Shown in pieces: positions 1 to 5,280 of a stretch of DNA of 5,280 bases; position 1 is the first letter of the stretch; every line of letters starts with the position of its first letter. The position numbers and the translations under genes are program-made. The notes below the pieces were generated by a model, which saw nothing but the letters and a program-made list of their open reading frames with translations, was not told the DNA's origin and ran no database searches. This DNA is from Candidatus Tenderia sp. (GTDB lineage: Bacteria > Pseudomonadota > Gammaproteobacteria > Tenderiales > Tenderiaceae), in the NCBI GenBank assembly GCA_030148045.1, contig JASBUE010000151.1, forward strand, positions 1 through 5,280, read 5' to 3'.

Positions 1-464
1 TTGAAGACATCCGGGTGCGCCTTCTCCACCTCGTCCAGCAAAATCACGGAATAGGGTTTGCGCCGTACATGCTCGGTGAGATAGCCACCCTCTTCGTAGC
101 CGATGTAACCGGGCGGGGCGCCGATCAACCGCGCCACGGCGTGTTTCTCCATGAACCCGGACATGTCGATGCGCACCATGGCGTCCGGCGTATCAAAGAG
201 GAAGTTGGCCAGCGCCTTGGTCAGCTCGGTCTTGCCCACCCCCGTCGGACCGAGAAACAGAAACGAGCCGTTGGGGCGGTTGGGATCGGAGAGCCCGGCG
301 CGCGAGCGGCGGATGGCGTTGGCGACGGCCTTCACCGCCTCGCTCTGACCGACCACGCGCTTCTGCAACTCCTCTTCCATGCGCAGCAGTTTTTCACGTT
401 CGCCCTCAAGCATCTTGGCCACCGGAATACCGGTCCACTTGGAAACCACCTCGGCAATCTCCTC
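1..464 (-). pseudogene. clpB: Continuation of clpB beyond the in-frame stop (linker and first part of NBD2), runs off the left edge
   Basis: Reading on from the TAA in the same minus-strand frame gives 154 more open codons that match ClpB: EEIAEVVSKWTGIPVAKM immediately after the stop, then EREKLLRMEEEL, VVGQ, the NBD2 Walker A GPTGVGKT (codons 605-612), pore-loop GYIGYEEGG and Walker B LLDEVEKAHPDVF, ending at codon 687 at the window edge. The motif numbering equals what I recall for E. coli ClpB, so there is no frameshift and no net indel across the stop. At codon 636 the usual MSEFMEKH reads MSGFMEKH (GGG for GAG). I see no obvious ribosome binding site for independent restart; the first Met codon is at 413-411 with only a poor GGTGG upstream. 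The segment is either silent behind a true nonsense mutation or part of an intact gene misread at one base. Confidence 0.85.
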
Positions 465-467
465 TTA
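465..467 (-). other. clpB: In-frame TAA (codon 533) inside clpB
   Basis: The plus strand reads tta here, giving TAA between HVT and EEIAEV. Homologues carry Asp or Glu at this point (E. coli has VTDAEIAEV), so a single GAA-to-TAA change explains it. Flanking codons on both sides are conserved ClpB in one frame. Confidence 0.9.
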
Positions 468-2063
468 GGTGACGTGGTTACGCAACAAGGTCGTCTTGTG
501 CAGTTCGGCCTCGGTGGCCATCTGCAACGACTTTTCCAAATCGGGGATACGGCCGTATTGCAGTTCGGACATGCGCGCCAGATCGCCGGCGCGGCGCGCG
601 GCCTCCAGATCGGTCTTGGCCCGTTCCAGCTCTTCCTTGATGTGCTGGGTGCCCATCAGGGCGGCCTTTTCCGATTTCCATACCTCTTCAAGATCGGAAT
701 ATTCGCGTTCGAGTTTGCCGATCTCTTCTTCCAACGCCTGCAGCCGTTTTTTGGAGGCCTCGTCGGTCTCCTTCTTCAGCGCCTCGCGCTCCATCTTGAG
801 CTGGATCAGGCGGCGGTCGAGGCGGTCCATGTCCTCGGGCATGGAGTCGATTTCCATGCGGATACGGCTGGCGGCCTCGTCGACCAGGTCGATGGCCTTG
901 TCCGGCAACTGGCGGTCGGTGATATAGCGGTGCGACAGGGTGGCCGCGGCGACGATGGCCGGATCGGTGATGTCGACGCCGTGATGCACTTCGTATTTCT
1001 GTTTCAGGCCGCGCAGGATGGCGATGGTGTCCTCCACGGTCGGTTCGCTCACCAGCACCTTCTGGAAGCGGCGCTCCAGGGCGGCGTCCTTCTCCACGTA
1101 TTCGCGGTATTCGTTAAGCGTGGTAGCGCCGATGCAGTGCAACTCGCCGCGCGCCAGGGCGGGCTTGAGCATGTTGCCGGCATCCATGGAACCTTCGGCC
1201 TTGCCGGCGCCGACCATGGTGTGCAGCTCGTCGATGAAGAGAATGATCTGGCCCTCCTGCTTGGAGAGGTCCTTCAGCACCGCCTTGAGGCGCTCCTCGA
1301 ACTCGCCACGGAACTTGGCCCCGGCGATCAGGGCACCCATGTCCAGCGACAGCACGCGCTTGCCCTTCAATCCTTCGGGCACCTCGCCGTTGATGATGCG
1401 CTGCGCCAGCCCTTCGACGATGGCGGTCTTGCCCACGCCGGGCTCGCCGATCAGCACCGGGTTGTTCTTGGTGCGGCGCTGCAACACCTGGATGGTGCGG
1501 CGGATTTCGTCGTCGCGGCCGATGACCGGATCGAGCTTGCCCTGCTCGGCGCGCTCGGTAAGGTCGATGGTGTATTTTTCCAGCGCCTGGCGCTGGTCCT
1601 CGGCATTGGGGTCGTCCACCTTCTGACCGCCGCGCACCTCGTCGATGGCCTTTTCGATGGCCCCCTTGCTGGCGCCCGCCTTTTGCAGGATGTCGCCGAT
1701 CGGGCTCTTGTCCGAGACACAGGCCAGCACGAACAGCTCGCTGGAAATGTATTCGTCCTTGCGCTGCTGGGCCAGCTTATCCATCACATTCAGGATACGC
1801 GCCAGATCGTTGCTGACACGCACATCGCCGGCGGTGCCGGTCACCTGTGGCAAATGGTCCAGCGCCTCGCCCAGCTGCGAACGCAGGCTGTGCACGTTGA
1901 TATCGGCCATGGTCAACAACTGACGCACGCTGCCGCCCTCCTGATCGAGCAGGGCCAGCATCACGTGCAGCGGCTCGATAAACTGGTGGTCGCGGCCCAC
2001 CGCCAGGCTCTGGGCGTCGGCCAGCGCCATCTGAAACTTGCTGGTCAATTTATCCATTCTCAT
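465..2063 (-). CDS. clpB: ClpB disaggregase, N-terminal part (N domain, NBD1, middle domain), ended by an in-frame TAA
   Basis: ClpB is a cytosolic hexameric AAA+ chaperone that works with DnaK/DnaJ/GrpE to extract polypeptides from aggregates after heat stress. Visible in order: N domain (about 1-145), NBD1 with Walker A GEPGVGKT at 206-213, pore loop GAKFRGEFEE near 248-257 (Phe where E. coli has Tyr), Walker B ILFIDE at 274-279, the RRF arginine-finger region at 331-333, then the charged coiled-coil middle domain (about 405-525). The start is the ATG at 2063-2061, with GAGGGGA seven bases upstream; a second ATG two codons on is spaced less well. The frame stops after LLRNHVT (532 codons), whereas ClpB is usually about 860 residues and this point lies just before NBD2. 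The same frame continues beyond the stop with good NBD2 sequence, so this is one gene with a nonsense codon, not a short ClpB variant. A 532-residue product would lack NBD2 and probably could not disaggregate. The family assignment is near certain; whether the stop is real is not. Confidence 0.95.
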   Translation of the reverse strand: MRMDKLTSKFQMALADAQSLAVGRDHQFIEPLHVMLALLDQEGGSVRQLLTMADINVHSLRSQLGEALDHLPQVTGTAGDVRVSNDLARILNVMDKLAQQRKDEYISSELFVLACVSDKSPIGDILQKAGASKGAIEKAIDEVRGGQKVDDPNAEDQRQALEKYTIDLTERAEQGKLDPVIGRDDEIRRTIQVLQRRTKNNPVLIGEPGVGKTAIVEGLAQRIINGEVPEGLKGKRVLSLDMGALIAGAKFRGEFEERLKAVLKDLSKQEGQIILFIDELHTMVGAGKAEGSMDAGNMLKPALARGELHCIGATTLNEYREYVEKDAALERRFQKVLVSEPTVEDTIAILRGLKQKYEVHHGVDITDPAIVAAATLSHRYITDRQLPDKAIDLVDEAASRIRMEIDSMPEDMDRLDRRLIQLKMEREALKKETDEASKKRLQALEEEIGKLEREYSDLEEVWKSEKAALMGTQHIKEELERAKTDLEAARRAGDLARMSELQYGRIPDLEKSLQMATEAELHKTTLLRNHVT

Positions 2064-2070
2064 GCTTGGT

Positions 2071-2077
2071 TCCCCTC
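2071..2077 (-). promoter_or_regulatory. Ribosome binding site of clpB
   Basis: GAGGGGA lies seven bases before the ATG at 2063-2061. It decides for this ATG over the in-frame ATG at 2057-2055, which would be 13 bases away. Confidence 0.75.
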
Positions 2078-2289
2078 AGGCATTTCAACAATATCTGTTC
2101 ACAACATAGGGCCAAAATCCGGTAATTCAAGCTGCTTCTTGATCCCAATCCGTACCGCATTTTCAGTTTGAGTTCATCTAACACCACTAACTTACCAGCA
2201 AGGCTCGGCGATAAGTGAAAAGTTTTTTGCAACAACCGGAACCAATCGCCATATCGCGCCGTGTTTAGGGATGTGCAAGCAAACACGAC
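2078..2289. other. Divergent intergenic region between clpB and the lipoprotein gene
   Basis: Besides the sigma-32 promoter of clpB I see no strong promoter for the lipoprotein gene. The best plus-strand candidate is TTGCAA at 2227-2232 with a weak CATATC 17 bases on (2250-2255), which is not convincing. No RNA gene or repeat was recognised. Confidence 0.5.
2104..2131 (-). promoter_or_regulatory. Probable sigma-32 (heat-shock) promoter of clpB
   Basis: On the minus strand CTTGAA (2131-2126) is followed after 14 bases by CCCTATGT (2111-2104). The sigma-32 consensus is CTTGAA, 13-17 bases, CCCCATNT, so the -35 matches fully and the -10 differs at one specified position. Transcription would begin near 2097, giving a leader of about 35 bases before the clpB start. 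This is the expected control for clpB; the sequence match is direct, its activity is inferred. Confidence 0.75.
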
Positions 2290-2294
2290 AGGAG
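2290..2294 (+). promoter_or_regulatory. Ribosome binding site of the lipoprotein gene
   Basis: AGGAG lies eight bases before the ATG at 2303 and fixes that start as the one with a lipoprotein signal peptide. Confidence 0.75.
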
Positions 2295-2302
2295 ATGACA
2301 TC

Positions 2303-3688
2303 ATGAAAGCCAAATTTTTTATTGCCATTCCGTTGATTGCCACGCTGGCCGCCTGTGGTGGCGGCAGCGGCAGGGGCGGCGCCTCGTTGGGCAGCGAGGG
2401 CACGCTCTCCGTGCTGGTCACGGACAACCTGGCCCAGGATTACGCGGAAGTCTGGGTCACCGTGCGCTCCATCACCGCCACCGATGCCAACGGCCAGGTA
2501 GTGACGCTTTATGAAGATACCGCCGGCCAAACGCATAATTTGAGCCAGCTGGTCAACATCGGCGCCCTCGTCGATACCCGGAACATCACCACCGGCACCT
2601 ACAACCGGTTCGAGATCGTGCTGGACAACGCGGTCACGCTGGTGGACCAGAACGGCGTCGTCACCAACGCCAGGTTCGATCAAAGTGGCAACCCGACCTT
2701 CAGCACCAGCATCACCGGCACGCTGACGGTGGACGCCAACCAGGCCGCCACGCTGGCGCTGGATTTCGACCTGCAGCAATTCACCTATGACGCAGGCACC
2801 AACACGGTCACCCCCGTCATCGTGCAAAAAGACCCCACTAGTCTGGATCAAACAGTCAGCACGGTGTTCGGTGAAGTGGAATCGATCACCGACGGCACCC
2901 GTTTCGTACTGGACCCGGCGGGCGACGGGCGCAACCTGACCGTGGTCCTGCACAACAACGCGACGGTCACCAATACCGCCAGCGGCGAGGTGTTGTCCGA
3001 TACCCGCGGACTTTCCGTTAATATGAAGGTCAGTGTCTCGGGCACTTACGATACCGCCACGCTGACCATCACCGCCGCCACTGTGCAGATCGAAAACGGC
3101 GCCGTCGGTGTGCGCCACAAACTGGAAGGCACGATCATGGCGATCAACGGCAGCAGCCTGACCATCGACATCCACGAAGCGAGTTTCATGCCCGGCGCCA
3201 ACACCCTCATTGTAGATGTGAGCAACGCCACCTTCAGCCACGGCCGTCTGGATCAGCTGGCCGTGGGACAGAAGGTCGACATCAAGGGCGCGTGGGACGG
3301 CAACAGCTTCACGCCGGCGGTGGTGGAGATCGAGGGCTACTCACGCAACAGCGGTGCTGATTTGCGCAGTTACAACGACGAATACGCCGAGATCAACGGC
3401 CGCATCACCGAGGTAAACGGCGATCGGCTGACCGTCACCGTGCGCGAGCGGGAGCATGCCAGCGGCATCAAGGTAGGTGACTCGGTAACCATCGACAGCA
3501 CCGCAAGCTGGATCGAACGCGGCGACGCCGGCTGCCTGATGGTCGATGCAATCATCGAAGCCAAGGGCCCGCTGCCGGATGCCACAACCATGATCGCCAA
3601 CAACATCGAGATCGAAAACGGCTGCGGCCGACGCGATGACTCCGATGACGATGATGATAATGACGGTGCAGACGAACCCTTGAGCTGA
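2303..3688 (+). CDS. Exported lipoprotein with DUF4382-like domain and three DUF5666-like modules
   Basis: Function unknown. The 461-residue protein starts with a lipoprotein signal peptide (MKAKFFIAIP, hydrophobic core, lipobox LAAC) with acylated Cys18; Gly at +2 suggests sorting to the outer membrane. A Gly/Ser linker (19-32) leads to a DUF4382-like domain (about 33-176: TLSVLVTDN, then TTGTYNRFEIVLDNAVTLVDQNG). Three beta-rich repeats resembling DUF5666 follow (about 187-265, 272-345 and 362-440), each with a pattern like GxIxxINGxxLTI, a later VGxxVxIxG, and a closing xxVEIE strand. The tail (445-458) is almost all Asp, possibly cation-binding. Besides Cys18 the only cysteines are 411 and 441, which could pair. 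The start is the ATG at 2303, with AGGAG eight bases upstream; a GTG at 2261 in the same frame would put 14 residues before the signal peptide and is unlikely. The gene is divergent from clpB and followed by a terminator, so it is probably monocistronic. Domain names come from recognition, not a search. Confidence 0.88.
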   Translation: MKAKFFIAIPLIATLAACGGGSGRGGASLGSEGTLSVLVTDNLAQDYAEVWVTVRSITATDANGQVVTLYEDTAGQTHNLSQLVNIGALVDTRNITTGTYNRFEIVLDNAVTLVDQNGVVTNARFDQSGNPTFSTSITGTLTVDANQAATLALDFDLQQFTYDAGTNTVTPVIVQKDPTSLDQTVSTVFGEVESITDGTRFVLDPAGDGRNLTVVLHNNATVTNTASGEVLSDTRGLSVNMKVSVSGTYDTATLTITAATVQIENGAVGVRHKLEGTIMAINGSSLTIDIHEASFMPGANTLIVDVSNATFSHGRLDQLAVGQKVDIKGAWDGNSFTPAVVEIEGYSRNSGADLRSYNDEYAEINGRITEVNGDRLTVTVREREHASGIKVGDSVTIDSTASWIERGDAGCLMVDAIIEAKGPLPDATTMIANNIEIENGCGRRDDSDDDDDNDGADEPLS

Positions 3689-3703
3689 TCCCGCTTTTTC
3701 CCT

Positions 3704-3726
3704 GAGGCCTACCCCCCCACGGCCTC
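3704..3726 (+). terminator. Hairpin with C7 loop upstream of the terminator
   Basis: GAGGCC (3704-3709) pairs with GGCCTC (3721-3726) around an 11-base loop containing seven C. No T run follows, so alone it is not an intrinsic terminator. It sits seven bases before the next hairpin and may assist termination or protect the mRNA 3' end. Confidence 0.5.
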
Positions 3727-3732
3727 TCCCTT

Positions 3733-3764
3733 GGCGCTGCCTCCCCCCCGGCAGCGCCTTTTTT
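3733..3764 (+). terminator. Rho-independent terminator after the lipoprotein gene
   Basis: GGCGCTGCC (3733-3741) pairs perfectly over nine bases with GGCAGCGCC (3750-3758) around an eight-base loop TCCCCCCC, followed by six T (3759-3764). It lies 44 bases after the lipoprotein stop and separates that gene from the beta-helix gene. Confidence 0.9.
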
Positions 3765-3990
3765 GTCATAGGATTCGGATGGCGGCAAGCAATATCCTGC
3801 ATACGGGCGGCCTATTATTTTATTGAATTTCATATGATTTTTTGGACTCTCGAGAGGCCCTGCCCGCTGCAGGCACACATCGGCTACTTTTCGGAGCGGG
3901 TCATGGAGACATAACGCAGGCCGCAAGTCCGCCCAACCCGGCCCCTCGGAAGGACTATGGGCGTGAAACGAATTGCCGGTATTAGCGTCA

Positions 3991-3996
3991 TATAAT
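3991..3996 (+). promoter_or_regulatory. Candidate -10 box (TATAAT) upstream of the leader ORF
   Basis: A perfect TATAAT stands here, but no good -35 lies 16-18 bases upstream (the best is about 2 of 6) and there is no extended -10 TG. Transcription from it would start near 4003 and include the strong ribosome binding site of the leader ORF. Confidence 0.3.
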
Positions 3997-4004
3997 ATAG
4001 TGTC

Positions 4005-4032
4005 TTGACTTGATCGGGCCGGGCTGTATACC
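4005..4032 (+). promoter_or_regulatory. Candidate sigma-70 promoter of the beta-helix gene
   Basis: TTGACT (4005-4010, 5 of 6) and TATACC (4027-4032, 4 of 6) are 16 bases apart. The predicted start near 4039 would fall at the end of the GGAG site of the leader ORF, so this promoter would make an mRNA lacking that ribosome binding site. Confidence 0.4.
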
Positions 4033-4046
4033 ATCGGAGCCTATTT

Positions 4047-4124
4047 ATGTTTAACATTCTTGCAAAAACGTTTAACAGCCTTGCTGTTACGTTTGCCATC
4101 CCGCTAAAACACCAGGCAAGATGA
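4047..4124 (+). CDS. Short leader ORF, 25 codons, coupled to the beta-helix gene
   Basis: ATG at 4047 is preceded by GGAG (4036-4039) at a seven-base spacing, a better ribosome binding site than that of the downstream gene. The peptide begins MFNILAKT, contains the seven-residue repeat FNILAKT/FNSLAVT, continues FAI and ends PLKHQAR. Its TGA (4122-4124) overlaps the ATG of the beta-helix gene as ATGA, the usual geometry of translational coupling. It is hydrophobic with a basic end; no family is recognised. It may be a cis-acting leader whose translation matters more than the peptide. The alternative is a chance ORF in a repeat-containing 5' leader. Confidence 0.45.
   Translation: MFNILAKTFNSLAVTFAIPLKHQAR
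4049..4084 (+). repeat. Imperfect 15-bp direct repeat at 21-bp period
   Basis: GTTTAACATTCTTGC (4049-4063) and GTTTAACAGCCTTGC (4070-4084) match at 13 of 15 positions. The 21-bp period equals two helical turns and also seven codons of the leader ORF, so it could be a protein-binding site or a small in-frame duplication. Confidence 0.6.
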
Positions 4125-5280
4125 GCGGACCCATGCTGAACGCCAATACGCGGCGCGCCATCCGCGGGATCTCGCTGCCACTCACCGGCCTCGTGGCTGC
4201 GCTGGTTCTTCCTGCCACCGGCCACGGCGCGCCCAGGACCTATACGGTCGATAATGGGGGTGACACCTCCGGGTATGTCTCGGGCTCAACCGAATGCGGC
4301 AGCCCGTGTACGCTGCGTGGCGCCATCCGCGCCGCCAATGCCAACCCGGGCGAAGACACCATACTGCTCGGCGAGCTCGATATCATCCTAAACAAGAGCG
4401 GCACCGACAACACCGCCGAAAACGGCGACCTAGACATCAGCGACGACCTGATCATCCGGGGCCAGAAGCCCAATAATGGACGCAATATCATTACCGCCGC
4501 CCCCGGCGACCGGGCGTTCCATATCCTCGGCAGCGCCAAGGTCGAATTCCACAATATCTCGATCCGCGGAGGCTCGGTGGTCAATGCCCCGGGCAGCGGC
4601 ATCTATGTGTCGAACTCGGGCTTCACCAGGCTCACCAACGTCGAACTAAGCGGCAACGAAGTCCGCTATGACGCGACCGCCGGCTCGGGCGGTGACGGCC
4701 TGCTGGAGGTCTCGGGCGGCGGCATTTATGTGGATGGCGAGGCCACCGCGATCATCAGCAGTTCTGACATCACCGGGAACACAGCACCCAGGAACGGCGG
4801 CGTCAGCAATGCCGGCCGCACCGAAATCCGCCAGTCGCTGATCGACACCAACGCCGCCGCCGGCGCCGGCGGAAGCGACCCCGACAGCCGGGATATCTTT
4901 TCCAACGGCGGCGGCGTCGGCAATCTCGGCGGCTATCTGTCCATCGGCAACTCCACCGTTTCCAACAATACCACCGCAAACCAGGGCGGCGGCATCTACA
5001 TCACCAACCGCGGCCCGAACGTCGGCATCACCATCATCACCAACACCAGCATCACCGGCAACGAGGCGAGATTCAACGGCGGCGGGATCGCCAACTTCGG
5101 CCCGGCCACGCTGAATAATTCGGTCGTCAGCGACAACAGAATCACGACCGGGGGCAACGGGGCGGGCATTTACAACCACGCCGCAGCCGCCTCCATGGAC
5201 ATCGTCAACTCCACCGTCAGCGGCAATCACGCCGACCAGACCGGCGGTGCGATCTGCACCGGGGGTGGGGACAGGCTGTC
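4121..5280 (+). CDS. Exported right-handed beta-helix protein with CSLREA-like N-terminus, partial (right edge)
   Basis: 386 codons are present with no stop; the C-terminus lies outside the window. The N-terminus is a Sec signal peptide: basic NTRRAIRG (9-16), hydrophobic ISLPLTGLVAALVLPA, likely cleavage after GHGA (about residue 37). Mature YTVDNGGD, Cys59 and CTLRGAIRAANANPGEDTI (63-81) match the CSLREA-type region seen at the start of secreted beta-helix proteins, with Gly where CTLREAI is commoner. The rest is beta-helix coils: GG[GA]I-like motifs at about 199, 226, 263, 289, 320, 347 and 375, mostly 26-31 residues apart, each preceded by SGN/TGN/SNN-type turns, resembling Pmp (chlamydial) repeats. 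It is probably secreted or surface-bound; anchoring (autotransporter barrel, sorting tag) cannot be seen. The ATG at 4121 is chosen because it overlaps the leader ORF stop; its own ribosome binding site (AGG, four bases upstream) is weak. ATG 4133 is an in-frame alternative. No catalytic residues can be identified. Confidence 0.85.
   Translation, partial: MSGPMLNANTRRAIRGISLPLTGLVAALVLPATGHGAPRTYTVDNGGDTSGYVSGSTECGSPCTLRGAIRAANANPGEDTILLGELDIILNKSGTDNTAENGDLDISDDLIIRGQKPNNGRNIITAAPGDRAFHILGSAKVEFHNISIRGGSVVNAPGSGIYVSNSGFTRLTNVELSGNEVRYDATAGSGGDGLLEVSGGGIYVDGEATAIISSSDITGNTAPRNGGVSNAGRTEIRQSLIDTNAAAGAGGSDPDSRDIFSNGGGVGNLGGYLSIGNSTVSNNTTANQGGGIYITNRGPNVGITIITNTSITGNEARFNGGGIANFGPATLNNSVVSDNRITTGGNGAGIYNHAAAASMDIVNSTVSGNHADQTGGAICTGGGDRL

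Larger units (their letters stand above)
3765..4046. other. Long leader/intergenic region before the beta-helix gene
   Basis: No full gene is seen. It contains an AT-rich island at 3811-3844 (about 20-25% GC, unlike its surroundings), a perfect palindrome CTCTCGAGAG at 3847-3856, a small hairpin CCTGC/GCAGG at 3859-3873, a very short ORF at 3957-3995 with GGAAGGA just upstream, and the two candidate promoters listed separately. No tRNA or known riboswitch core was recognised. Confidence 0.55.

Noticed and set aside
411..413. Restart of translation of clpB NBD2 at the first Met after the stop
   Set aside because: Only a weak GGTGG upstream and no precedent known to me for an NBD2-only product starting there.
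15..2171. 718-codon open frame on the plus strand opposite clpB
   Set aside because: It is in register with the clpB codons and stays open because clpB avoids TTA, CTA and TCA codons. The translation is low-complexity His/Gly/Ala/Leu-rich and matches no family I know, while the minus strand is unmistakably ClpB.
2192..3241. 349-codon open frame on the minus strand opposite the lipoprotein gene
   Set aside because: GC-rich shadow of the plus-strand gene, which has a signal peptide, ribosome site and terminator; no such support here.
3834..3914. 26-codon plus-strand ORF starting in the AT-rich island
   Set aside because: No Shine-Dalgarno sequence before the ATG and no recognisable peptide features.
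3895..3985. Possible cyclic-di-GMP riboswitch (GGAGACATAACGCAGG, CCGCAAGTCC look faintly similar)
   Set aside because: The core GGACGCAAAGCC-type motif and the tetraloop-receptor helices are not present.
3937..4023. CCCGGCCC (3937-3944) complementary to GGGCCGGG (4016-4023)
   Set aside because: An 8-bp GC-only match over 70 bases is expected by chance in GC-rich DNA, with no supporting structure between.
3552..4034. Minus-strand open frame across the terminator and leader region
   Set aside because: It runs through the terminator hairpins and the AT-rich island, and the translation shows no domain or signal sequence.
4646..5230. 194-codon minus-strand open frame opposite the beta-helix gene
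   Set aside because: Ala/Gly/Val/Asp-rich shadow of repeated Gly/Asn/Thr codons on the plus strand; no ribosome site or recognisable motif.

Overview
The window looks like chromosomal DNA of a fairly GC-rich proteobacterium, most likely a gammaproteobacterium. The ClpB sequence runs residue for residue with my recollection of the Escherichia coli protein (Walker A lysine of NBD2 at codon 611, Walker B glutamate at 678). The other two genes are a DUF4382/DUF5666-type lipoprotein and a secreted beta-helix protein, both common in environmental Gammaproteobacteria. The species cannot be named from the sequence alone.

Layout. Positions 1-2063 (minus strand) hold clpB, the heat-shock disaggregase, running off the left edge. 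Its N-terminal domain, first ATPase domain and middle domain are intact, but an in-frame TAA at 465-467 (codon 533) interrupts it just before the second ATPase domain, which then continues in the same frame to the edge. A second anomaly is Gly for a near-invariant Glu at codon 636. Upstream of clpB, at 2104-2131 on the minus strand, is a very good match to a sigma-32 heat-shock promoter. Positions 2303-3688 (plus strand, divergent from clpB) encode a complete 461-residue lipoprotein with one DUF4382-like domain, about three DUF5666-like beta modules and a polyaspartate tail. It is followed by two adjacent hairpins with C7 loops; the second is a clear rho-independent terminator. Positions 3765-4120 are a complex leader region with an AT-rich island, two candidate promoters, and a 25-codon ORF with a strong ribosome binding site whose stop overlaps the next start (ATGA). 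Positions 4121-5280 (plus strand) are the first 386 codons of an exported right-handed beta-helix protein with a CSLREA-like N-terminus and Pmp-like GG[GA]I repeats, open at the right edge.

How they relate. ClpB is cytosolic and stress-induced. The other two proteins are exported (outer-membrane lipoprotein; secreted or surface beta-helix). A terminator separates those two genes, so there is no sign of a common operon, and I see no convincing multi-gene novel system. The items most worth a second look are the interrupted clpB and the translationally coupled leader ORF, with its internal 21-bp repeat, in front of the beta-helix gene.
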